Shown: one piece after another, positions 26,598-33,221 of the stretch
Layout of the letters: the number at the start of each line of letters is the position of its first letter
How positions within the stretch are numbered: the stretch's first letter is position 1
Origin: a bacterium
GTDB lineage: Bacteria; Hydrothermota; Hydrothermia; UBA1063
Direction: 5' to 3'
Assembly: GCA_030019025.1 (NCBI GenBank)
Contig: JASEFR010000014.1
Span: 1-35,335, forward strand
DNA length: 35,335 nt
The notes under the pieces: model-generated
The model's input: the letters and a program-made list of their open reading frames with translations, nothing else
The model's database searches: none
Told to the model about the DNA's origin: nothing
Made by a program: the position numbers and the translations under genes

Positions 26598-27330
26598 CGT
26601 ATTAGCTGGCTTCTTAGCTTCTTTGTTTGCTGGTCTCGCTACAACCCTTGGTGCTTTATTTCTTATTTTAAAGGTTAAATTTGGTCCCAAGAGTATGCCT
26701 TTGTTCCTTGGACTCTCTGGTGGAATTATGTTTTCTGCCTCTATTTTCAGCCTTCTTATTCCCGCTCTCAGTAAAGGTGTCCTTATTCCAGTGCTTTTGG
26801 CTTTTCTCTTTGGAGCTTTTTTTGTCGATTTCTTGGATACTATTATTCCTCACGAGCATTTTATAAAAGGACTGGAGGGCCCTTCTTCAAGACTTAAAAT
26901 GGTATCACTTATTCTTTTAACGATGTTAATTCACAATTTTCCTGAGGGAATGGCAGTTGGAATCTCTTTTGCAAAAGGTATTTCCCCCTCTGCAATTTCC
27001 CTCGCAGTAGCTATAGGTTTGCAGAACATTCCTGAAGGTGCAGCGGTTGCTCTACCCCTCTTCAGCCTCGGTATGAGCAGAAGTAGAGCGATTTTTATAG
27101 CGTTTCTAACTGGAATGGTCGAGCCAGTAGCTGGTCTTTTGGGGGTTTCCCTCGGAATACTTTTCTCAAAGCTTTTACCTTACCTTATGGCTTTTGCCTC
27201 AGGGGCAATGGTCTACGTTGTAAGTGATGAAATGATTCCTGAATCCCACACCCATGGTTCAGAGAAGGTTGCAACCTTCTCTTTTATGTTGGGCTTTGTA
27301 GTAATGACCCTTTTGGATAACCTTTTTTAG
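26590..27330 (+). CDS. ZIP family divalent metal transporter
   Basis: The 246-residue membrane protein has about eight hydrophobic helices and the ZIP metal-binding motifs HNFPEGMAVGIS in helix 4 and QNIPEGAAVALPL in helix 5. ZIP proteins import zinc, iron or related divalent metals; specificity cannot be read here. A histidine-containing DTIIPHEHF precedes helix 4 and ESHTHGSEK lies before the last helix. The start is a GTG that overlaps the TPR-like gene by eight bases. The following prenyl synthase gene begins nine bases after the stop. Confidence 0.9.
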   Translation: MNSVLAGFLASLFAGLATTLGALFLILKVKFGPKSMPLFLGLSGGIMFSASIFSLLIPALSKGVLIPVLLAFLFGAFFVDFLDTIIPHEHFIKGLEGPSSRLKMVSLILLTMLIHNFPEGMAVGISFAKGISPSAISLAVAIGLQNIPEGAAVALPLFSLGMSRSRAIFIAFLTGMVEPVAGLLGVSLGILFSKLLPYLMAFASGAMVYVVSDEMIPESHTHGSEKVATFSFMLGFVVMTLLDNLF

Positions 27331-27338
27331 GGGGGTAA

Positions 27339-28223
27339 GTGGAGATTTTAGAGTACATAGAACAAAAAAGTGAACTCGTCAACAGAAAGTTGGAGGAGTT
27401 TTTTCCCCAGAATGCTAAGGGGGTCCCCTTACTAAGGGAGTCAATGCGATATTCCCTTTTCGCTGGTGGCAAAAGGCTGCGCCCAGTTCTGTGCATATTG
27501 GGATATGAACTGTGTGGTGGAAAAAAGGAGGAAGAAATTTTACCTCAGGCTTGTGCCCTTGAAATGATCCATACTTTCACACTCGTTCACGATGATCTGC
27601 CTGCAATGGATAATGACGACTTTCGTCGTGGAAAACCGACAAATCACAGGGTATATGGTGAAGCTATGGCGATTCTTGCTGGTGATGCCCTTTTTATTGA
27701 GGCTATCGGGTTGTTTTTAAAAGGCCCGTTAAGTGCAGAGATTAAAATTAAGATGTTAAATGAGCTTGTGGATGCACTTGGCGTAGACGGAGTCATTGGA
27801 GGACAGGTGCTGGACTTAAAGGCTGAGGGAAAGGTTCACACTCAAAGGTTGGTTGAAAATATCCATTTAAGGAAGACAGCACGGTTTATTGAGGCCTCCA
27901 TTGTAATTGGAGCTATAGGCTCAGGGATTGACGAATCTATTGTGGAAGGTTTCAGAAGAATTGGAAGAAAACTGGGTCTGCTTTTCCAAATCGTGGATGA
28001 TATCCTTGACGAAACGGCAGAGGACGAAGAGCTTGGTAAAAAAGCTAAGAAAGACAGAGAAAGGGGAAAGTGCACCTATCCCTCCGTGTTGGGACTTGAA
28101 AGGTCCTATGATGTAGCGAGGGAACTGGTAAGGGATATTAAAGTGGAGGCTAAGAGTATTCTGGGAGATAAAAGCAAATTATTAGAAGGACTTGCGGATT
28201 ATTTTCTTTCCAGGAGGAAGTGA
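27339..28223 (+). CDS. polyprenyl (probably farnesyl) diphosphate synthase
   Basis: The 294-residue trans-prenyltransferase condenses isopentenyl diphosphate with allylic primers. The first Asp-rich motif is DDLPAMD (85-91), with the two-residue insertion of bacterial type II enzymes; the second is VDDILDE in helix H. Other conserved parts are GGKRLRP (43-49), GKPTNHRVYGEA and GGQVLDL. The residue five before the first Asp motif is F80 (HTFTLVHDD), as in E. coli IspA (Tyr there); an aromatic residue at this position favours C15 rather than C20 product. A GTG start with a GGGGG site is used. It could feed quinones, undecaprenyl phosphate or the GGGPS step, directly or after elongation. Confidence 0.9.
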   Translation: MEILEYIEQKSELVNRKLEEFFPQNAKGVPLLRESMRYSLFAGGKRLRPVLCILGYELCGGKKEEEILPQACALEMIHTFTLVHDDLPAMDNDDFRRGKPTNHRVYGEAMAILAGDALFIEAIGLFLKGPLSAEIKIKMLNELVDALGVDGVIGGQVLDLKAEGKVHTQRLVENIHLRKTARFIEASIVIGAIGSGIDESIVEGFRRIGRKLGLLFQIVDDILDETAEDEELGKKAKKDRERGKCTYPSVLGLERSYDVARELVRDIKVEAKSILGDKSKLLEGLADYFLSRRK

Positions 28224-28682
28224 TTGGTTTTAAAAGAAATTTTTTCAAATCCCTTCTGGCTACTCCCTCTCTTGACTGGTTTCATCGCTCAGATGATAAA
28301 ATTTGTGATTTACAGCATTAAGGAGAAGAGGCCTGCCTTTTCCTGGCTTTTCAGCACCGGAGGAATGCCCAGTGCCCATTCCGCTGCCGTTTCCTGTCTT
28401 TCAGTGATCACTGGAAAGCATTATGGTTTTAGTTCTCCTATATTCGGTATCACATTGTATTTCAGTCTAATCATTATGTATGACGCTGCAGGCATTCGCA
28501 GGGCGGCGGGAGAACATGCCGAACTTCTAAATATCATAGTAGAAGAGTTAATGGGAAAAAATAAGGCCCTTGGCAGAGAGAAGTTAAAAGAGTTCCTTGG
28601 CCATTCTCCCTTGGAGGTTTTGGTAGGAGCAATTTTGGGAATTCTTCTTTCATTAATTTATATCAAGATGAGGTGGGTATGA
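28224..28682 (+). CDS. DUF212 / divergent PAP2-like membrane protein
   Basis: The 152-residue protein matches the divergent PAP2 (DUF212, YuiD-type) family. It has several membrane helices and the motifs FIAQMIKFVIYS, STGGMPSAHSAAV (a PAP2-like phosphatase box) and MYDAAGIRRAAGEHAELLN. PAP2 enzymes remove phosphate from lipids or prenyl diphosphates; activity of this divergent subfamily is not proven. A TTG start is used with CAGGAGG upstream. Location directly after the prenyl synthase, one base from its stop, makes a role in prenyl phosphate metabolism attractive, but this is inference. Confidence 0.82.
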   Translation: MVLKEIFSNPFWLLPLLTGFIAQMIKFVIYSIKEKRPAFSWLFSTGGMPSAHSAAVSCLSVITGKHYGFSSPIFGITLYFSLIIMYDAAGIRRAAGEHAELLNIIVEELMGKNKALGREKLKEFLGHSPLEVLVGAILGILLSLIYIKMRWV

Positions 28683-29305
28683 GGTGGCTTGATTTTCTTC
28701 TTGTCTTACCAGGTATTCTTCTTGCGTTAACTATCCATGAATATTTTCATGGGTATGTGGCCTATAAACTGGGGGATCCTACCCCTCGTTTGAAGGGCAG
28801 ACTCACATTAAATCCCCTCGCACATATAGACCCCGTTGGATTTGTTGCGCTTCTTTTTCTTCATTTTGGATGGGCAAAACCGGTTCCCATTAATCCATAC
28901 AACTTGAGGAATCCTCGGAGAGATGTGGTGCTGGTCTCACTGGCTGGTCCATTTTCAAATCTTATTTCAGCGTTTCTTGTAGGTTTTACGTTGAGAATAT
29001 TTGCGTACAGATTCTTGCTTTACACAACTTTCGGGGCGATGATTGTGAACTTTGTAGTGATCAGTGCCGCTTTAGCTTTTTTTAATTTAATTCCTATTCC
29101 TCCTCTTGATGGGTGGCATGTCCTTGAGTATTTTCTTCCCCCTGGAGGGTTTAAGAACTTCATGAGGCAATATGGATACTACATCCTTCTGATTTTGGTT
29201 GTTCTTTCAGCTCTCGGTTTTCCACTTTTGGGAATGTACATAAGCATTACTGTAAAATTTTTCACGCGATTAGTTTTTGGTCATCTTTTGCCTTTGAATC
29301 TTTAA
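28679..29305 (+). CDS. M50 family (site-2 protease-like) membrane metalloprotease
   Basis: The 208-residue protein has about five to six membrane segments and the zinc-protease motif HEYFHG (H20, E21, H24). The third-ligand motif is present as FNLIPIPPLDGWHVLEYF. It resembles the short, PDZ-less YwhC/FtsH-associated subgroup rather than RseP. Substrate is unknown. Two starts compete: GTG at 28673 and ATG at 28679; the ATG is placed five bases after GAGG and is preferred, though the GTG cannot be excluded. The start overlaps the DUF212 gene. Confidence 0.88.
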   Translation: MRWLDFLLVLPGILLALTIHEYFHGYVAYKLGDPTPRLKGRLTLNPLAHIDPVGFVALLFLHFGWAKPVPINPYNLRNPRRDVVLVSLAGPFSNLISAFLVGFTLRIFAYRFLLYTTFGAMIVNFVVISAALAFFNLIPIPPLDGWHVLEYFLPPGGFKNFMRQYGYYILLILVVLSALGFPLLGMYISITVKFFTRLVFGHLLPLNL

Positions 29306-29326
29306 ACTTTTCTTTGGAGGTGTGAG

Positions 29327-30304
29327 GTGGGTGTCAGAATTTTGGGAATAGGGTCTTATTTACCTGAAAAAATACTTACAAATGAAGACCTTGAGAAAAT
29401 GGTTGAAACCTCCGACGAATGGATAGTGGAAAGGACAGGCATTAAGGAAAGACATATAGCTGGTCCCGATGAGGCTACCTCTGATCTTGCTTATAGAGCA
29501 AGCTTAAAGGCCTTAAAAAAAGCTGGTATCACGCCTCAGCAGATTGACGGAATAATCGTTGCCGCTGCCTCTCCAGACTATCTTTTCCCCGCTACAGCGT
29601 GTATTTTACAGGCTAAACTGGGCGCTAAGAAGGCCATGTGTTTTGATATAGAAGCAGCATGCCCTGGATTCGTTTACGCCCTTGAGATTGCAAGGGGGCT
29701 TTTATCTCTTCCAAATTACAGGTACATCTTAATTGTTGGTGCAGAAACCCTTTCCCGACTTGTGGACTTCAGTGATAGGAATACCTGTGTTCTTTTTGGG
29801 GATGGTGCCGGTGCAGCAGTAGTAACCAAGGATGATTCTGAGAGCGATGTGCTTGCCTCTTATTTAAAGGGAAATGGCGAGGTACATGAGTTACTTATGC
29901 TCCCTGCTGGGGCAGCAAGGAAGCCTGCGTCTGAAAAAACTGTAAGTGGAAAAGAACATTATATAAAGATGCAGGGGAGAGAAGTGTTTAAGTATGCTGT
30001 GATGGGAATGCAGGAAGCCGCTGAGAAAGTTTTAGAGAAGGCTGGTATAATGTCAGAGGATATTGACTGGCTTGTCCCTCATCAAGCCAACGTAAGAATA
30101 ATTGATGCCACAAGGGAGAGACTTGGAATACCACGGGAAAAGGTGTATATTAACATTGAGAAGACAGGCAATACCAGTGCAGCATCAATTCCTATTGCCC
30201 TTGCGGAAATGGACGAAAAGGGCCTTTTGAAGAGAGGGCAGAGGGTTCTGCTTGTATCTTTTGGTGCGGGATTTATCTATGGAGCGATCTTACTGAGATG
30301 GTAA
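29327..30304 (+). CDS. fabH: beta-ketoacyl-ACP synthase III FabH
   Basis: The 325-residue condensing enzyme starts fatty-acid synthesis by joining an acyl-CoA primer to malonyl-ACP. The Cys-His-Asn triad is C112 (IEAACPGFVYALE), H252 (VPHQANVRIID) and N282 (KTGNTSAASIPI). ETSDEWIVERTGIKERHIA is the family N-terminal motif. A GTG start follows GGAGGTG. Its presence shows that fatty acids are made too, so ether isoprenoid lipids would not be the sole lipid class. It overlaps the HAD gene by seven bases. Confidence 0.96.
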   Translation: MGVRILGIGSYLPEKILTNEDLEKMVETSDEWIVERTGIKERHIAGPDEATSDLAYRASLKALKKAGITPQQIDGIIVAAASPDYLFPATACILQAKLGAKKAMCFDIEAACPGFVYALEIARGLLSLPNYRYILIVGAETLSRLVDFSDRNTCVLFGDGAGAAVVTKDDSESDVLASYLKGNGEVHELLMLPAGAARKPASEKTVSGKEHYIKMQGREVFKYAVMGMQEAAEKVLEKAGIMSEDIDWLVPHQANVRIIDATRERLGIPREKVYINIEKTGNTSAASIPIALAEMDEKGLLKRGQRVLLVSFGAGFIYGAILLRW

Positions 30305-31080
30305 AAGGATTTTTGATAGACCTTGATGGGACTCTCTACATTGGCAACCAGCCTGTGAGGGGATCAAGGGAACTTGTTGATTTTTTAAAGGAAAATAACA
30401 TTCCCTTTCTTTTTTTAACAAACAATTCAACGAGAACCCCGGAACAGGTTGCAGAGAAACTGGAAAAGATGGGGATTCAGGTCAACCCTTCTAAGATTTA
30501 TACTTCAGCAAATACCCTTGCTGATTATTTACGGGAGCATTATGAGGGTCATCACAGCGCATATGTAATTGGAGAAGATGGCGTTTTGAGAGAGCTGGAG
30601 AGTCTTGGTTGGAAGATAGTGAAAGATTATAAGGAGGCAGAGTTTGTTATAGTCGGACTTGATCGAGAGGTTACTTATGAAAAACTGAAACAGGCGGTTT
30701 TGGCAATCCAGAAGGGTGCCACTTTCATTGCCTGCAACAGGGATTCTTCTTTTCCAACTCCAGAAGGATTTCTTCCCGGAGCGGGTGCCATCGTAAATGC
30801 AATAACCACAGTGGTTGGAGTAGAACCCCTTGTGCTTGGAAAACCTAATGAGTACATAATAAGGTACGCTGTTAAAAGGCTTGGAGTTTCTTTAGAAAGC
30901 ACAGCTATTGTGGGTGACAGACTGGATACGGACATCGCACTCGGTAAGAAAATGGGGATGGTGACCATCCTCGTTCTTACAGGGGTTCGCAAAAACGAAG
31001 ATCAGATAGAAGAAATTAAGCCCGATTTTGTCTTTGAAGATGTAGGTGAATTATGGAAAAATATTTACAGGTTGCTTTAA
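30298..31080 (+). CDS. HAD-superfamily phosphatase, NagD-like
   Basis: The 260-residue protein is a class IIA HAD hydrolase. It shows motif I FLIDLDGTLYIGNQ, motif II LTNNSTRTPEQVAEKL, and motif III/IV in LGKPNEYI and VGDRLDTDIALGKKMGM. Relatives (NagD, AraL, PNPase-like, phosphoglycolate phosphatases) dephosphorylate sugar or glycerol phosphates; the substrate here is not known. The start overlaps fabH by seven bases and the end overlaps the next gene by 28. Confidence 0.9.
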   Translation: MVKGFLIDLDGTLYIGNQPVRGSRELVDFLKENNIPFLFLTNNSTRTPEQVAEKLEKMGIQVNPSKIYTSANTLADYLREHYEGHHSAYVIGEDGVLRELESLGWKIVKDYKEAEFVIVGLDREVTYEKLKQAVLAIQKGATFIACNRDSSFPTPEGFLPGAGAIVNAITTVVGVEPLVLGKPNEYIIRYAVKRLGVSLESTAIVGDRLDTDIALGKKMGMVTILVLTGVRKNEDQIEEIKPDFVFEDVGELWKNIYRLL

Positions 31081-31847
31081 AGGCTGTGAGGGAAGCCGGG
31101 AATTTTTTAAGGGATCACTTTGGAAAGGTTCTCGACATTCATGCCGAAGAGAAGAAAGCAAATGACCTTGTTTCTTTCGTAGATAGAGAGACGGAAGAAA
31201 TTATAAAGGACATAATATGGAAAGAGTTTCCAGACCACCAATTTATTGGTGAAGAACCCGGGAGTAGCAAAAAGGTAGCCCAACTCGCCTGGGTTATTGA
31301 TCCCCTTGATGGGACAAAGAATTTCCTTTCGGGGATAGACATTTTTGCAATCTCCTGCGCCCTTTTGGAGGAAGGAGAACCTATTGTAGGTGTTGTCTTT
31401 AATCCTGTTAAAAGTGAACTTTTTTACGCCCTTAGAGGGAGAGGGGCTTTTAAAAACGGTAAGAAAATTGGAATCAACAATAATCTACCTATCGAAAGGA
31501 CTCTTTTCGCCACTGCATTTCCATTTAGAGAAAAATCTAAGTTTGATTTTTTGAATGAGGTTTTTAAGAGGCTCTATAAAAAATTTTCAGACGTGAGAAG
31601 ATTGGGCTCTGCTTCCCTTGACCTTTGTTATGTCGCGGAAGGGATCTTTTCTGCATTCTATGAGTATGGACTTTCCATTTGGGATATTGCTGCAGGTGCG
31701 TTGATCGTAAGAGAAGCGGGTGGAGTTGTTAAAGATTTTTCCGGCGGAAATGATTACTTGAGATCTGGTAATATCGTTGCGGGAAGAGAGGATGCGGTTA
31801 CCCTTGTACTTGATGCTTTAAGGGAGGCAAGATGGAGTTTGCCATAA
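31053..31847 (+). CDS. inositol monophosphatase family protein
   Basis: The 264-residue phosphatase has the family metal sites: GEEPGSS, IDPLDGTKNFLSG and SIWDIAAGALIVREAGG, with LVSFVDRETEEIIKDII near the N-terminus. The family includes inositol-1-phosphatase, SuhB, fructose-1,6-bisphosphatase and PAP phosphatase, which are hard to separate by eye. It overlaps the HAD gene by 28 bases and the CCA-type gene by 16, showing tight coupling. Confidence 0.9.
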   Translation: MEKYLQVALKAVREAGNFLRDHFGKVLDIHAEEKKANDLVSFVDRETEEIIKDIIWKEFPDHQFIGEEPGSSKKVAQLAWVIDPLDGTKNFLSGIDIFAISCALLEEGEPIVGVVFNPVKSELFYALRGRGAFKNGKKIGINNNLPIERTLFATAFPFREKSKFDFLNEVFKRLYKKFSDVRRLGSASLDLCYVAEGIFSAFYEYGLSIWDIAAGALIVREAGGVVKDFSGGNDYLRSGNIVAGREDAVTLVLDALREARWSLP

Positions 31848-33190
31848 AGATTCCTACTATTGACGAGGAGATTGTAAACAGCTTTAAAATCTATCTGGTG
31901 GGAGGCTCTTTAAGGGATGCAATTCTTGGAAGGGAGATTAACGACTATGATCTGGTTTTAGAGGGTGATATAGATCCTTTTTTGAAACTGTACAAAAGGA
32001 AACATCCTGAATCTACCCTTTTTCCTCTCTCAGAAGAAGACGAGGAGTACAGAATTGTCATTACAGAGGATCTTTGGCTTGATATCACTTCCGTTAAGGG
32101 TAAGGATATATATGAGGATTTGAAGAAACGGGATTTTACAGTTAACGCCATAGCAATGGATTTAAGGAGTGGTAAAATCATCGACCCTGTGGGTGGATGG
32201 AAAGATATTGAGCAAAGAGTTATAAGGCTCATTAGTCCTTTAAATTTAATTCAGGATCCCTTGAGAATCCTGAGAGCGTACAGGTTTAGCGCTGTTCTCG
32301 GTTTTGAAATCGGACCTGAAACACGTTTTTATTTGAAGGAGCTCTCTCCGCTTTTGTCTTTTAAGATAGTTGCCGGTGAACGCATAAGATATGAGCTTTT
32401 TCTTATTTTGCTGACGGATAATTCTTCAAAGACAATAGAACTCATGGCTGAAGACGGGGTTCTATTTTCGGTTTTCCCAGAACTTTCTCCCATGAAGCAT
32501 ACTTCACAGCGATACTATAACGAACAAAACCTTCTATATCATACAATTAAAGCCCTTGCAAACTTTGAAAAAATTCTGGTGGAGAAAGATGAAAAATATG
32601 AAAAAGAACTTGGGTGGATTTTTAAGCTTGCAGTTTTGTTGCATGACATTGGAAAGCCACAAACGATTAGTTTTGATGAAGAGGGGAATACCCATTTTTA
32701 TGGTCATGATAGGGTTGGAGCCGAAATTGTTGAAAGTATTGCTGAAAGATTAAAACTGTCAAAAAGAGAGAGAAATACACTAAAAAAACTGGTGAAGCAC
32801 CACATGTATCCTCATTTACTGGCTGCTCAGCAGGTTCTCACTGAGCGAGCTGTAAATCGCTACTTAAGGCGTATGGAAGAACTGGCCTTTCCACTTCTCG
32901 ATATGGCTATTGCCGACGCCCTTGCTTCACCACCAAGGGGTGAAGGTATACTCCCGTACCACGAATTTCGCGCAAAGATAATTAAAGTTATTGAAGAGAA
33001 GGCAAAGGTTACCCAGGGAAGACTGGTTACAGGGGATGATCTGATAGAGCTCGGACTTAAGCCGGGTCCCATTTTTAAAAAAATACTTGCAGAGATTGAT
33101 GATTTGATTGCAGAGGGGAGGATTCATTCCAAAGAAGAAGCACTGGATTTCATTAGGAAAAATTATGTGCAAGAGTCCGGTACGCTTTGA
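31832..33190 (+). CDS. CCA-adding / poly(A) polymerase-family nucleotidyltransferase with HD domain
   Basis: The 452-residue class II tRNA nucleotidyltransferase-like protein has the catalytic head YLVGGSLRDAILGREINDYD (GGSLRD 24-29, D38 and D40), the RDFTVNAIAMD motif (100-110) and DPLRILRAYRFSA (142-154). A C-terminal HD domain contains LLHDIGKP (H271, D272) and FYGHDRVGAEI. Such enzymes add or repair the 3' CCA of tRNA or polyadenylate RNA; some lineages split CC- and A-addition, so the exact activity is open. It starts inside the previous gene. The TGA stop lies inside the promoter proposed for the next gene. Confidence 0.92.
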   Translation: MEFAIKIPTIDEEIVNSFKIYLVGGSLRDAILGREINDYDLVLEGDIDPFLKLYKRKHPESTLFPLSEEDEEYRIVITEDLWLDITSVKGKDIYEDLKKRDFTVNAIAMDLRSGKIIDPVGGWKDIEQRVIRLISPLNLIQDPLRILRAYRFSAVLGFEIGPETRFYLKELSPLLSFKIVAGERIRYELFLILLTDNSSKTIELMAEDGVLFSVFPELSPMKHTSQRYYNEQNLLYHTIKALANFEKILVEKDEKYEKELGWIFKLAVLLHDIGKPQTISFDEEGNTHFYGHDRVGAEIVESIAERLKLSKRERNTLKKLVKHHMYPHLLAAQQVLTERAVNRYLRRMEELAFPLLDMAIADALASPPRGEGILPYHEFRAKIIKVIEEKAKVTQGRLVTGDDLIELGLKPGPIFKKILAEIDDLIAEGRIHSKEEALDFIRKNYVQESGTL

Positions 33191-33215
33191 AAATCCACGA
33201 CTTTTTTATTAACAT
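33187..33215 (+). promoter_or_regulatory. putative promoter of the SprA-like gene (leaderless type)
   Basis: TTGAAA (33187-33192), a 17-base spacer and TAACAT (33210-33215) are followed by six bases and the ATG at 33222. No ribosome site is present. The layout matches the minus-strand promoter at 22398-22426 in hexamer, spacer and distance to ATG. The -35 overlaps the stop codon of the upstream gene. Confidence 0.5.
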
Positions 33216-33221
33216 TATCTA

